A stretch of 64,000 nucleotides of DNA from Aricia agestis (GCF_905147365.1 NC_056421.1:12604001-12668000); one strand, 5' to 3'. Numbered from the stretch's first letter, positions 44,667 through 54,318 are shown. The notes: generated by a model from the letters alone, not told the origin. Program-made: numbers and translations.

Positions 44667-44972
44667 TTTTAACCGACTTCAATAAAGAAGGTTATCAATT
44701 CGAAGCGTGTGTATGTAGTGTTTCCAGAACTGCTCAGTTTTTGTATATGTTGGTCTATTTCACAAATGTGCCAAATAAAAGTGTATGTATGTATGTTTTT
44801 ATGTTTGTGTTCGCATAATATCTCCGGAAGTACAAGTCCGATTTCAGTAATCCTTTTTTTGTTATACTAGCTATTGTTTAACTTAGGAAATACTGCAAGT
44901 TTCATCAAAATGGGTTCAGTGGTTTTCGTTTATACTTCTAACTTTTGCACACCTTTGAAGTCGGTTTTATCT
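44667..44972. mobile_element. Repeat with AACCGACTTC / GAAGTCGGTT tips
   Basis: Inverted tips AACCGACTTC (44671-44680) and GAAGTCGGTT (44957-44966). The body holds GGTTATCAATTCGAAGCGTG, GTATGTATGTTTTTATGTTT and TCCGGAAGTACAAGTCCGAT. A short end piece of the same family lies near 2215-2230. Confidence 0.55.
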
Positions 44973-45489
44973 TTTTAAAATACTATTATTACGCATTTGT
45001 CTTAACGAGTAATATAATAATACGAATTGCAGGCTCCTTTGTACATTTCATTTACGATAGCTAAATAATTTTCGTCGAATTTTGTACTACGTCAAGTCTT
45101 AAAAGGCTTAATTTCTTTTGAGCGCGTACTTGATACATTAAGGTAAATTCTTTTTTAATAATAATTTTTACTTGACTGCGAAGAAATTTTTTGTGGCAAT
45201 CTTATGTTACGCCTCGGTTGATAAAGGCTATTCATAATATTTTGTATGGTTATAATTTTTTTAAACTTATTAGTAACAGTATATAAACCTTGTATGTAAT
45301 TTTAATGAAACTAATAATATAGAAAAGCTCATATTTTAACTTAATGAATAATTTTGCGAAATAATCATTCTTACGACAAGAATCCATCTAATAGAAATCA
45401 GTTAAATAATGTTATTTGGTCAACAATCCAAATAAATACTAAAATTTGGAACCTTATAACTACATTCAATTGTTTAAAAATCTTATAAT
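44973..45489. other. AT-rich, no gene
   Basis: Nothing supported. Confidence 0.5.
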
Positions 45490-45838
45490 ATATACTTATA
45501 AAATTCTCGTGTCACAATGTACGCGGCCTAACCGCGTACTCCTCCGAAACGGCTTTACTGATTTTAACCAAATTTTATAATAATATTATAAATGATATGC
45601 ATATTATGCATATTCAGTGGGTCTGAGAATTGGCTACTGGGTACTTATTATATTGAGAAGTGCATTTGTTGAATAAATAATAGTAAATTATTACAACTCA
45701 AGACTGACGACGACCATTGTTTGTGCGACGGGATAGCGATGGACGTTGCCATCGTGACAGTGACTAAATAAGTCACTTCAATAAAATAATACGGGCGAAA
45801 TACTTTATATGGCAAAGAAACGTTTGCCGGGACAGCTA
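45490..45838 (+). mobile_element. Helitron-like family V, opposite orientation
   Basis: ACTCCTCCGAAACGGCTTTA, GTCTGAGAATTGGCTACTGG and GACGACGACCATTGTTTGTG, ending GTTTGCCGGGACAGCTAT with CTAT for CTAG. An ATATGCATATTATGCATATT stretch sits inside. Confidence 0.65.
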
Positions 45839-46193
45839 TTAATGCTATATTATTTACAACTCAAAGCTTAAATCTCTCGATAAAATTTCCGTTTTATTCG
45901 TTCTATCTCGTACAAAATACCGTTGTATCGACTTGAACAGTTTCAAAGAAAAAGATAAGTTTAAATATGCATCCGAACGGAAGCTTTTTTAATTCCAGCT
46001 TGCAGCTCCAAAGAGTATAAATTAAAACAAATTTCATTATTTTGCAAATTCCTTTAGTTATGCGCAAATTCTTGATTTTAGAAAGAAGCATTGAAATAAA
46101 AATGTTTGTATTGTGTAGGTATGTTTGAACATAATATTATGTTTTATTACCATTAATAATTTATTTTACTCATTCCAAAAGTTTGTATATTAG
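45839..46193. other. No recognisable feature
   Basis: Nothing supported. Confidence 0.45.
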
Positions 46194-46331
46194 CGGCCTG
46201 TTTCACCACTTTCTGATAAGTGCGTAATAGGCTATCCACCACTTAACTTGACAGATGAAGTATGGAAAATCTGTCAAAAAAGTTGTGAATAGCATATTCG
46301 GCACTTTATCAGAAACCGTTGATACAGGCCC
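46194..46331. mobile_element. MITE D
   Basis: GCGGCCTGTTTCACCACTTT on the left and GATACAGGCCC on the right, with inner arms ATAGGCTATCCACCACTTAA / GTTGTGAATAGCATATTC and TTGACAGAT / ATCTGTCAA. Flanked by TTA and TAA. A second copy is at 56105-56240. PIF/Harbinger-like by its GGGCC tips. Confidence 0.7.
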
Positions 46332-46487
46332 TAAGAGTCCCAAAAGTAATTTTTTAAGTAAGTGTAAATAAAACGGAGTAGCCGCCAAACCACGCGTTTG
46401 CGCCGCCGCATATATAATTATCCAGCCTATGGATCAATCAATTATTATTATTTAAGATAAAAATCCATACTTCCATACTAATATTAT

Positions 46488-46784
46488 GACGACGAATGAC
46501 GACCTCCGTGGCTCAATGGTTAGAGTGTGTGGCAACTCAAGCCGGGGGTCGCGGGTTCGAATCCCGCCGATGGAACAAAAAGTTTTTCAATGTTCCTGGG
46601 TCATGGATGTGTATTAAATATGTGTATGATATAATAAAAATCTTAAATATATGTATAGTATAAAAGTATTAAATATATTTCCGTAGTCTGGTACCTGTAA
46701 CACAAGTCCTTCAGGTACTTAGCACGGGGCCAGACTGACGTGGTGTGAAGCGGCCATAGATATTATTATTATTATTATTATTAT
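46488..46784 (+). mobile_element. tRNA-derived SINE S2, tail invaded by Dong-like element
   Basis: Head with A-box-like TGGCTCAATGG (46509-46519) and B box GGTTCGAATCC (46554-46564), body TACCTGTAACACAAGTCCTT and GTGGTGTGAAGCGGCCATAG, then an (ATT)n tail from 46760. The 12-bp duplication TACTAATATTAT sits at 46476-46487 and at 51240-51251, on the far side of the Dong-like element, so the tail is split into 46760-46784 and 51222-51239. Confidence 0.88.
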
Positions 46785-49700
46785 GGTTTTTTTTTGGTTT
46801 TTATTCTCCTTTGCAGGGTTCTACTAAAGTTGCGGGCTTGTGGCCAAACAACTTCAGGTAATGTGATGAATTGATGATTAATTGTTAATGGCTAAAAACT
46901 TGCGGACGATGCGGCATGTGTTGAGGATGACAGCTTTTTGTAATGTGATGTATGTGAGTGGATGTATGTTGAGTGTTTTGAGCGAGGTGTGTAGAGTTTT
47001 AGGTATAATGCCAGTGGTTGAAATGACTATGGGTATTGTTTTGACTGTGTTAACTTTCCATTGCGTTTTAATTTCTATTGTGAGGTCAGTGTATTTGGTT
47101 AGTTTATTAGTGTGTGTGGTTGTGAGGTTGTGTGAATTAGGTATAGCGATGTCAATGAGGTAAACTATTTTATTTTGTTTGTCATGCAGAGTTATATCTG
47201 GTCTATTGTGATGTACGGTCTTGTCTGTCAGTATAGTTCTGTCCCAGTATAATTTGTAGTCAGGTGAGTCCAGTATTATTTGTGGCGTGTATTTGTAATA
47301 TGGGATTTTTTCTGTGATGAGGTTGTGCTTGAATGCGAGTATCTGGTGTATAATTGCTGCTACCTGGTCGTGTCTATGTTTGTAATCTGTTTGCGTGATG
47401 GATGAACAGGCTCCGGTGATATGTTGTATCGTTTCAGGTTGTCTATGGCAGTGTCTGCAGTGGTCGCTACCTGCTGTGTTATCCCGGATGATGTACTTTC
47501 TATAATTTTTTGTATCTATGACCTGGTCCTGAATAGCTATCATAAAGCCCTCGGTTTCTGGAAACAGCTCGCCTCTCTTTAACCAAGCGTTTGACGCTAC
47601 TTTGTCAACGTTCATGTTGGTTAAATCCGTACGATGGCGGCCGTGCAGTGACTTTTGGGTCCATGCATCTATTTTTTCTTGATTCGTAATGGTTGTGATT
47701 GGTTTGGTATGATCGGCTAGCAAGAGTGGTGTGAATGTATCTGACTGGCATATGACGTTATGTATTAAAGATTCCTTAGAGCGGTTGTAAAAGTATGATC
47801 GGAGAAGTATGATTTGTTTGTTGTGTAGATTTGTAATGTCTATCAGTCCTCTACCCCCTTCTATTTTAGGTAGTGTCAATCTCTGTATGCAGGCTCTTGG
47901 ATGGTGTTTCCTATGCTTTGTCAATGCGGTATTGATGGTTGTTTGTAGGGATTTGAGATCAGTTTTAGTCCATTTGATTATTCCAAACGAGTAAGTAAGT
48001 ATCGGTATAGCAAAAGTGTTGACTGCCTTAATGGTATTTTTCGAGTTTAAATGTGTATTTAATATTTTATGGATTCTATTCCGAAATTTTTCCCTTAATA
48101 TTTTTTTTGTGTCTTTATGATGTATTGTTTGTGTTTGGTTATATCCCAGATATTTATAGCCTTCAGCTTCGTCTACTGGTCCTATGATTTCGTTATTATT
48201 TAATTTGTATGATGTAGTCTCTATTTTCCCCTTATTTACAGATTGGATCTTGCATTTGTCTACTCCGAATTCCATGCAGACATCGTTTGAAAAAGTTTGA
48301 CTGATATCAGCTAAGCGGTATAAATCGTTAATGCTATTCGCGAAAAGTTTAATGTCGTCCATATACATGAGATGGGTGAGTCGGGTTTGCAGGGAGTTGT
48401 GTTTTATTTTATATCCTATTTCATTAGAGTTAAGTAAAAAAGAGAGTGGATTGAGTGAAAGACAGAACCATAGAGGGCTTAGAGCATCGCCTTGAAATAT
48501 CCCTCTTCTGATAGGGATAGCATCTGTTTCAACGGTCATGTTCTTATCTGTGCATATCTTTAATTTAGTGTTCCAGTGATTCATAGCTTTTTCCAGAAAG
48601 TTTATGATGAGGGGGTGTATTTTATAATGTTTTAGAATGAAAATGAGCCAAGAATGTGGTACGGAATCAAAGGCTTTTTTATAGTCTACAAACATGGTGT
48701 GTATATTTTTCTTATTTTTTAAAGCTTGGTTCGCAGCAACAGCGTCTATTGTTAACTGTTCCTTGCACCCTTGGCTATGTTTACGACAGCCTTTCTGTTC
48801 CTCTGCTAAGATGTTGTGATCTTGGGTGTGTTTGTATATTGATTCGCTGAGACATGATGTTATTATTTTGTAAATATTCTGTAGGCAAGTAATGGGTCTA
48901 TATTTAGCTGGGTTTTCAGTATCTTTTATATCTTTGGGCAGCATGTATGTTATACCTTGGGTTATGTAGTTTGGCATATCTTCAGGTGATTGAATGAATC
49001 TGTTTATGTGATGGTGTAAAAGATGGTGAGTGCATGTGAGTTTCTTATACCAATAATTATGTATTTTATCTGATCCCGTTGCTTTCCAGTTATGTGTTTT
49101 AGCTATTACAGTTTTGAGTAGGGCTAATTCTATATTATCAAATTTCATGTCAGGTATGTTCTCGCAAATTTTATTCTTTTCTTTTTCAATCCATTGACTT
49201 TGTTTGTGTTCAATAGGAGAAGACCATATTTTAGACCAAAAATCATGCAGTGCTTGAGTGGTGGGTAAAGGTTTTCTTTCGCTGGAATCATTTTCCTGTT
49301 TAGATAATTTTCTATAGAATAGTTTTTCGTTACTGTAGAATTCCTTGTTCTGTTTCTTTCTGTCCGTTGTTTCTCTATACCTTCGTAATCTGTTAGCTAA
49401 TAAATTTAATTTTTGTTTCAGGGTATCTAGGTAGTGTGAAATTTCCATATTTTGCGTTTCATGTTGTGAGTGTATTTTAAACTTTTGCTTTATGTTTTCT
49501 ATGTGTTTCTCAAGTGCTGACGATCGAACTCCTCTTTCATATTCAGTGAGTCTCCCTATGTCTGCTCTTAAACTATTTATTCTTCTATCCAACCGTTGCT
49601 GCCACCAGGGAACTTCGCGTTTTGTATTTATTCTTACATCATCTTCAAATAGTTTTGCACCGCTAAATTTAGCTGTGGTATAAGCTGCACTATATATAAT

Positions 49701-51221
49701 TAGCTGTAATGTTTGAAAGTCTGTATTTAAATTAATGAACTTTGGTATTGTGTTAGAGTTTAAGTAATTTACGATAAGTGTCAATTTTTTCGATGTTCTT
49801 AATTTTGGTATATGTGGTCTATTAGTTGGTTCGGTTTCCCTAAATTTATCAATCGCTTCTGTAAACATGGCCTCCAGTTGTAGGATCATCTCAGGTGGTA
49901 GATTTAGAGTACGTCTGCTGTTACTATTGACATCTTCTTGCAGATCTTGAAGTTGATCGTCATTGTTAGTTGTTTGAATAGTGGGTAAGGCGGTAACTGC
50001 AGTTCCTGTGTATTCTACATTCATTTCCGATGTGATCTGCTCTAACTCCATTCTTACTTCTTCCTTGATGCTTCTCAGTCTGTCTATGGATAATAATTTA
50101 TTATTTACAATAGTTCTACGTTGGTCGGCAATTCTTTGAATGGATAGGTTTGCGAGGTCCGGGCGTTTGGAAACAATTTCTTGGTGTAGTATTGGTCTGT
50201 ATGTTGTGAGGTCAGTTTCTAACTTTGTAATTCTGTAGTAGCATTTCATAATGAGTTCGTTGAGTTCGGATGACCACTGCATTCTGTTATTCTGTGTGTG
50301 GAGGATACTAGTGTCTATTTGTGTTAAGTGTTGTTGATTTTGTAAATATTGTTTAGCTTCTTCTTTTATGTCTGTAATTTCTTGCTTTGACAGTAAGTTA
50401 CGGTTTATAATTGCTCGTCTTTGATCGCCTATTCTTTGTCTACATGCTTCCATTTCTGGATATTCAGTGGTAAAAAGTGAATGAAGCGGTGTTAAATACG
50501 ATCTGGTGTTTGTTTCAATATTGGTGAGAATGTAATAATGACGCAATATGAAAATATTCATGTCTCTTGTCCATGTTTTACGTATGCGTCTAGAGCCTCG
50601 GACGGGTGCAGTTATTTCAGCTGCTGGAGCCTTCTGCACAACATCAACGACTCGTGGTGGTGATGAAGAATTGGATGAGTTTGGCGAAGAAAGCGATTTA
50701 TATGTATCAGCGAAAGATTGGGGTGATGATGTAACAGATGAGAATAATGATACTGTAGGTGATGAACTTGGCGAAGGATGATAGCATTGCACTGCAGCAG
50801 CACTAGGCTGGGCAGATTGCCGCGGCTCGTTGCCCCCCCCAGAATACGAGGGGCAGCCCGAGCCCGAAGGCTCGGGGCGGGATTCTCCGTCGCATTGCGC
50901 TTCGGTACCCGCCTGGGGTATGTTTCTGTTTCGTAGCCGCATTACATACATTCGTAGTTAAAATATAAACACTAAAGAAGAGTTAACCAAACAAGGAAAT
51001 ATAGTATAAGGAGAAACAAAAGTGATGAAAGACAGATAGAACATAAACCAAAAAGTGTACAAAAACAAGAGTTGTCTTATAAAAAGATGTTGAAAAGATA
51101 GTTAAGTAAAAGACAGAACCGATGATCAGCCACTTGAGTTCCTCACCCCACAGTGAAAGGGGGGGTGGCGAACCCAAGTGTTGCCCGGGGACACCAACTA
51201 GGAGGGACCGGCTTCACCCCC
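46785..51221 (-). mobile_element. Dong/R4-clade non-LTR retrotransposon, apparently complete
   Basis: About 4.44 kb. The 5' end on the minus strand is GGGGGTGAAGCCGGTCCCTC at 51221; a 270-nt leader precedes the single reading frame, and a 93-nt 3' UTR ends ...GAATAAAAACC with an A-run before TAA repeats. Both sides are TTA/TAA repeats, the target reported for Dong of Bombyx mori. One frame, RT, CCHC and restriction-like endonuclease place it in the R4 (Dong) clade rather than with APE-type LINEs. No frameshift or stop is seen in the frame. Low-copy within this window: no second copy. Confidence 0.9.
46878..50951 (-). CDS. Dong/R4-type retrotransposon polyprotein, 1357 aa
   Basis: Carries out target-primed reverse transcription: nicks target DNA and copies the element RNA at the site. 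Domains by residue: 1-115 Ser/Pro-rich, disordered-looking; 120-203 and 218-305 two related Trp/Tyr-rich helical repeats (each with YY.xT...ET, QRI.DQRR.I and IKEE), probably DNA or RNA binding; 450-530 Lys/Arg-rich, coiled-coil-like; about 610-890 reverse transcriptase with FVDYKKAFDS (Asp756), GIFQGDALSP and YMDD (863-866); 920-1010 thumb; CCHC finger C1165-x2-C1168-x8-H1177-x4-C1182; restriction-like endonuclease with RPD (1250-1252), Asp1267 in LIDIAIP and K/E residues near 1293-1295. All catalytic residues are present. The first ATG at 50951 is used because the leader upstream is not in frame; starting at Met4 is equally possible. Ends TAA at 46878. It may be functional. Small frames on the other strand (such as 46882-47163 and 50548-50781) are shadows. 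Confidence 0.93.
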   Translation of the reverse strand: MYVMRLRNRNIPQAGTEAQCDGESRPEPSGSGCPSYSGGGNEPRQSAQPSAAAVQCYHPSPSSSPTVSLFSSVTSSPQSFADTYKSLSSPNSSNSSSPPRVVDVVQKAPAAEITAPVRGSRRIRKTWTRDMNIFILRHYYILTNIETNTRSYLTPLHSLFTTEYPEMEACRQRIGDQRRAIINRNLLSKQEITDIKEEAKQYLQNQQHLTQIDTSILHTQNNRMQWSSELNELIMKCYYRITKLETDLTTYRPILHQEIVSKRPDLANLSIQRIADQRRTIVNNKLLSIDRLRSIKEEVRMELEQITSEMNVEYTGTAVTALPTIQTTNNDDQLQDLQEDVNSNSRRTLNLPPEMILQLEAMFTEAIDKFRETEPTNRPHIPKLRTSKKLTLIVNYLNSNTIPKFINLNTDFQTLQLIIYSAAYTTAKFSGAKLFEDDVRINTKREVPWWQQRLDRRINSLRADIGRLTEYERGVRSSALEKHIENIKQKFKIHSQHETQNMEISHYLDTLKQKLNLLANRLRRYRETTDRKKQNKEFYSNEKLFYRKLSKQENDSSERKPLPTTQALHDFWSKIWSSPIEHKQSQWIEKEKNKICENIPDMKFDNIELALLKTVIAKTHNWKATGSDKIHNYWYKKLTCTHHLLHHHINRFIQSPEDMPNYITQGITYMLPKDIKDTENPAKYRPITCLQNIYKIITSCLSESIYKHTQDHNILAEEQKGCRKHSQGCKEQLTIDAVAANQALKNKKNIHTMFVDYKKAFDSVPHSWLIFILKHYKIHPLIINFLEKAMNHWNTKLKICTDKNMTVETDAIPIRRGIFQGDALSPLWFCLSLNPLSFLLNSNEIGYKIKHNSLQTRLTHLMYMDDIKLFANSINDLYRLADISQTFSNDVCMEFGVDKCKIQSVNKGKIETTSYKLNNNEIIGPVDEAEGYKYLGYNQTQTIHHKDTKKILREKFRNRIHKILNTHLNSKNTIKAVNTFAIPILTYSFGIIKWTKTDLKSLQTTINTALTKHRKHHPRACIQRLTLPKIEGGRGLIDITNLHNKQIILLRSYFYNRSKESLIHNVICQSDTFTPLLLADHTKPITTITNQEKIDAWTQKSLHGRHRTDLTNMNVDKVASNAWLKRGELFPETEGFMIAIQDQVIDTKNYRKYIIRDNTAGSDHCRHCHRQPETIQHITGACSSITQTDYKHRHDQVAAIIHQILAFKHNLITEKIPYYKYTPQIILDSPDYKLYWDRTILTDKTVHHNRPDITLHDKQNKIVYLIDIAIPNSHNLTTTHTNKLTKYTDLTIEIKTQWKVNTVKTIPIVISTTGIIPKTLHTSLKTLNIHPLTYITLQKAVILNTCRIVRKFLAINN

Positions 51222-51484
51222 TTATTATTATTATTATTATACTAATATTATAAATGCGAAAGTGTGTCTGTCTGTCTGTCTGTTACTTCTTCACGGCCAA
51301 ACCGCTAAAGGGGCTGTCCATTAATCATGTGAGGCTCGAAAGGGGGGGGGGGGGAGGGGTCCATAAAAAATCACGAAATATCACAAGGGGGAGGGGGGGG
51401 GGTAAAGTAATATATCACGTGTACTTATTTTATGTATAAACGCCGCTTTTTATCTTTAGTCAAACGCGTACAAAATAAAAAACG

Positions 51485-51733
51485 GCTTGTAGTGTGACCT
51501 TGATTAGCCGTTGCCAGGCAACGAACGAAATGAAGTTCCCGCGAGCCGCGACAATTGTCCGCCGGACTCAGCTTGTCAGTGTCAGTTATTCTGTTGTTTT
51601 AACACTGAATACAGTCTATCTGTCAATACACTCTGACATTGGCAATCCACGAATCTGCCATTAAAGAAGAAGAAGAAGAACACTGTATACACATGCGTAA
51701 ATTGTTTAACCTCGCACGTTTTAAATTAAAACA
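51485..51733 (+). promoter_or_regulatory. Probable promoter/5' leader of the exon
   Basis: A moderately GC-rich stretch (TTGCCAGGCAACGAACG dyad, GCGAGCCGCGACAATTGTCC) followed by TCAGTGTCAGTTATTC, which resembles an insect initiator (TCAGT), then GAAGAAGAAGAAGAA near 51666-51680. No clear TATA. Inferred from position and composition only. Confidence 0.3.
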
Positions 51734-51970
51734 ATGTCTAAACTAGGAGATCTGTATAAAGACCTATTTGCCGAGTATAAGAAAGGCAAAAAACCTAGTG
51801 TGGCTCAAAAAGAATTTAATGAATTGTGGGCCAATTCGAAACAAAAATATACTACGAAAGAAGAATTTATGAAGTGGGCTAATGATCTTTTACTAGATTA
51901 CCGTCAAAAGCACCAAGCAAAGAAGTCTTCCAATATCCTCTTTTATTGTTCTAATACTAAAAAGGTATAA
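51734..51970 (+). CDS. Exon or small protein of the TIR element, 78 aa
   Basis: ATG in a good insect context (AAAACAATGTCT). The 78-residue product is charged and helical: MSKLGDLYKDLFAEYKKGKK, then PSVAQKEFNELWANSK, EEFMKWANDLLLDYRQKH. It ends at TAA (51968-51970), but AAAAAGGTATAAAG at about 51960-51973 holds a splice-donor-like AAG|GTATAA just before the stop, so it may be exon 1 of a longer spliced protein. No family recognised. The product looks like a real protein in composition, unlike other short frames in the window. The region 51973-52910 is AT-rich with no second exon that I can support. Confidence 0.55.
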   Translation: MSKLGDLYKDLFAEYKKGKKPSVAQKEFNELWANSKQKYTTKEEFMKWANDLLLDYRQKHQAKKSSNILFYCSNTKKV

Positions 51971-53185
51971 AGTTAAAATTTGTATGTATTACTATATGTT
52001 TTTATGGACATTGTTCTAATAATAAGAATTCACCTATAGTTCTATTTGCAGTACATAATATGTTATTGTTAAATCTTACATTTTTTATTACATTGAGAAA
52101 ATAAATTATATACTTACTTACTTTATAAATAATTAATAGGCATAGCGTACCTACCTACCTTAATTATTACTTAAATTCAAAACATTTTTTTATTTTTTTT
52201 ATGTAATTTAAAAATGGTTATTCAATTAATCTCTTAGGTTTTTAATAGTTATATGGTAGCCGTTGGCGCACAGGAATATTATAATAAATTCCGTTTAAAA
52301 AAGTGCTAAAAACAGCATGTGATATAATATAGGCCCCATTGGCTACTTCTCACCGCTCGCAGGACTTTAAAAAAGTAGGTATATTGACCTGAATCTGTCT
52401 ACGTGGCATGGGTTGATGGGTTTATTAAACATCGTGATGATTGTGAGTGAGGTTTTGCTGTGACGCTAGTATTGAACTAAAAGATTCACTAATTAACGAT
52501 GGCAGTAATTTATATTATTTAATAATATATCTGGCATACTAATACCTATTTAATATTTTAGTCTAAAAATGAGGATTTAGCATGGCTTGTGTCTCGTTTT
52601 GAATTCTTATTTTAATATTAGATGAAATAAAATTGCTGGGGATGGTTATATTACTTGCACAATATTATTATTATACTTACATGCATGATAATTAATCATT
52701 AAATTTTCAGAATGCCAGTGAGAACATTAAATAATGTTCATGTACTAGTACAAAAAACTTTTTCGCATTTCTTTCATTATTTTTATGTCAGTCAAAAACA
52801 AACTGCAACCTTTCTGTCTACCTCTGAACGTTTATTATAGTAGTCTTTAATTTTCTATAATAAAATTAGATGATACTTATACCAGTATTTTTTTATAAAT
52901 AAAAAGTAGATTCTTTGCAGATACGAAAAAATACACGTGATATAGGGGGGAGGGGGGAGGGGTAGTCTTAAACCTCACCACGTATCACCAAGGGGGAGGG
53001 GGGGTCAAAAAATGCCAAAAAAAACATCACGTGATTAATGGACAGCCCCAAACCGATTTTGCTGTTTGGCATGGAGATACTTTGAGTCCTGGGAAAGGAC
53101 ATAGGATGCTTTTTGTTCCGAAAAAATGTACGGTCCCCGCGCGATAAACGAGTTTTGGCGCAACAAAGTTGCGGGCATCATCTAG

Positions 53186-53668
53186 TATAATATATATTCT
53201 TAAATTGGATGAACTAATATGTCGATTAAGCAATACGTTTTTCTTGTAAAACAAAGTAAATAAAATTTCACTTTATTATGTAAAAATTTAGTAGTAAAAA
53301 AATTACCAGTTTCTTTCTCATATAGTCCGACAATGGTTTACGTTTATGGTTTTACTAATTTCACCCATATTAGTCGTCAAAATCCAAAAGGCTCAAAGAA
53401 CTAAAAGCCCAATTCCCAATTCAAAACTATGGTTTCCGCACGAGCCGCCTCCAGTAAAATTGGTCCCTTAATATGCATCCCGTTTGATATAACAAAGCCG
53501 AATTCGTTCCTTTGTCAAACACAAATACGGAGTCGTGACTTATGATTTCCACAAATTCAACATCCACTGTTTGTATGAGAAATATCTAAATTGACACAAG
53601 TGACAAATACACTTGCAACAGCTTTGTATGTTTTGCGAGTGTTTTAGTAGTGTCATCATTTTTAACGG
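53186..53668. other. No recognisable feature
   Basis: Unremarkable sequence without a supported gene. Confidence 0.45.
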
Positions 53669-53822
53669 TAAGTACTCATATACGGTTTTTGCTCGATAGT
53701 TTTACTCCAAATCGAGCAATAACCGTGTGGACCGCAAAACTGACAGCTGGAAGGCTCGATGGAATTAAATATGTACTTCGATTCGGAGTAAAACTATCGA
53801 GCAAAACCATATGTGAGTACTT
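53669..53822. mobile_element. 154-bp TIR MITE (TAAGTACTCATATACGG)
   Basis: TAAGTACTCATATACGGTTT on the left pairs with AAACCATATGTGAGTACTTA on the right; arms continue through GCTCGATAGTTTTACTCC / GGAGTAAAACTATCGAGC. The right half is also found in 20423-20802. Confidence 0.8.
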
Positions 53823-54310
53823 AGCATAACATGTTTTTTTAGTTAATAACTAAATGATTCGGTGTATTTCGTTTTACTTCCATTCTAATACAAGCCTCCC
53901 CTTGACTTTCGCGAATATTTCTAGATGTTCAGCCGCTCTTGAATTGTAGCGAAAAAAACAATGTTAAAAATTTATTGAAAGCTATCGCCAGTCATCATCA
54001 CATTTATCACACAGTTTTGATAAATATGATGACTTATTAAAACCAGTCGTGTACTTTGTTAAATGTAAAGGAATGTTTAATTAAGTTTCCCAAGTATTGT
54101 AGTATTATAAAACAACAGTACACTCCGGACAAACTTTAGTGGTTTATGGAGAGTAACTATATAAATAATTATGTACTTTTAATAATCTAAATAAATAAAA
54201 AATATATATTTATGTGATGTTTCTGTATATTAAAATACACAGATATTTCAATGCAAATCAGTGCTAATGACACTATTTACGTGACATTGATTCAAAAACT
54301 ATTTTATTAA
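53823..54310. other. No gene; decayed W fragment
   Basis: 53865-53975 resembles family W (TAACTAAATGATTCGG, ACTTTCGCGAATATTTCTAG). A short dyad GTCATCATCACATTTATCA / TGATAAATATGATGAC lies near 53990-54032. Confidence 0.4.
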
Positions 54311-54318
54311 GTTGTTAC

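Larger units (their letters stand above)
51310..53049. mobile_element. 1740-bp TIR element with G-tract subterminal blocks
   Basis: Ends GGGGCTGTCCATTAATCATG and complement CACGTGATTAATGGACAGCCCC; about 24-bp terminal inverted repeats. A 3-bp duplication AAA flanks it (51307-51309; 53050-53052) and joining the flanks restores the H1 sequence CCGCTAAACCGATTTT. G-rich tracts on the plus strand lie near both ends: G13-A-G4 at 51342-51359, G5-A-G10 at 51387-51402, G6-A-G6-A-G4 at 52945-52962 and G5-A-G7 at 52992-53004. The element carries a promoter-like region and one good coding exon (51734). Three-base duplications occur in PIF/Harbinger and Zator; the superfamily is not settled from sequence alone. 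Confidence 0.8.
46472..53185 (+). mobile_element. H1 Helitron-like element split by three insertions
   Basis: The tip TCCATACTAATATTAT lies at 46472-46487. H1 resumes at 51240 (TACTAATATTATAAATGCGA) to 51309, then again at 53050-53185, ending with hairpin CGCAAC-AAA-GTTGCG (53159-53173), 8 nt, CTAG (53182-53185). Between the parts are a SINE S2, a Dong-like retrotransposon in its tail, and a 1740-bp TIR element. Without them the H1 copy would be about 220 bp, its normal size. T precedes the tip and follows CTAG (T|T site). Confidence 0.85.

Noticed and set aside
46497..46570. tRNA-like sequence with good A and B boxes (also at 7650-7710, 11060-11135, 33190-33270, 38695-38760, 39091-39160, 55566-55630)
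   Set aside because: Each is the head of a SINE: a tRNA-unrelated body and a tail follow, target duplications are present, and acceptor stems do not pair. Not functional tRNA genes.
46882..50803. Plus-strand and second-frame minus ORFs across the Dong-like gene
   Set aside because: They are overlapping shadows of the 1357-aa frame with no motifs of their own.
51342..53004. G-runs as assembly or sequencing artefact
   Set aside because: Set aside because four separate tracts share the same GGGGGAGGGG pattern and sit at equivalent distances from both element ends; exact run lengths may still be wrong.
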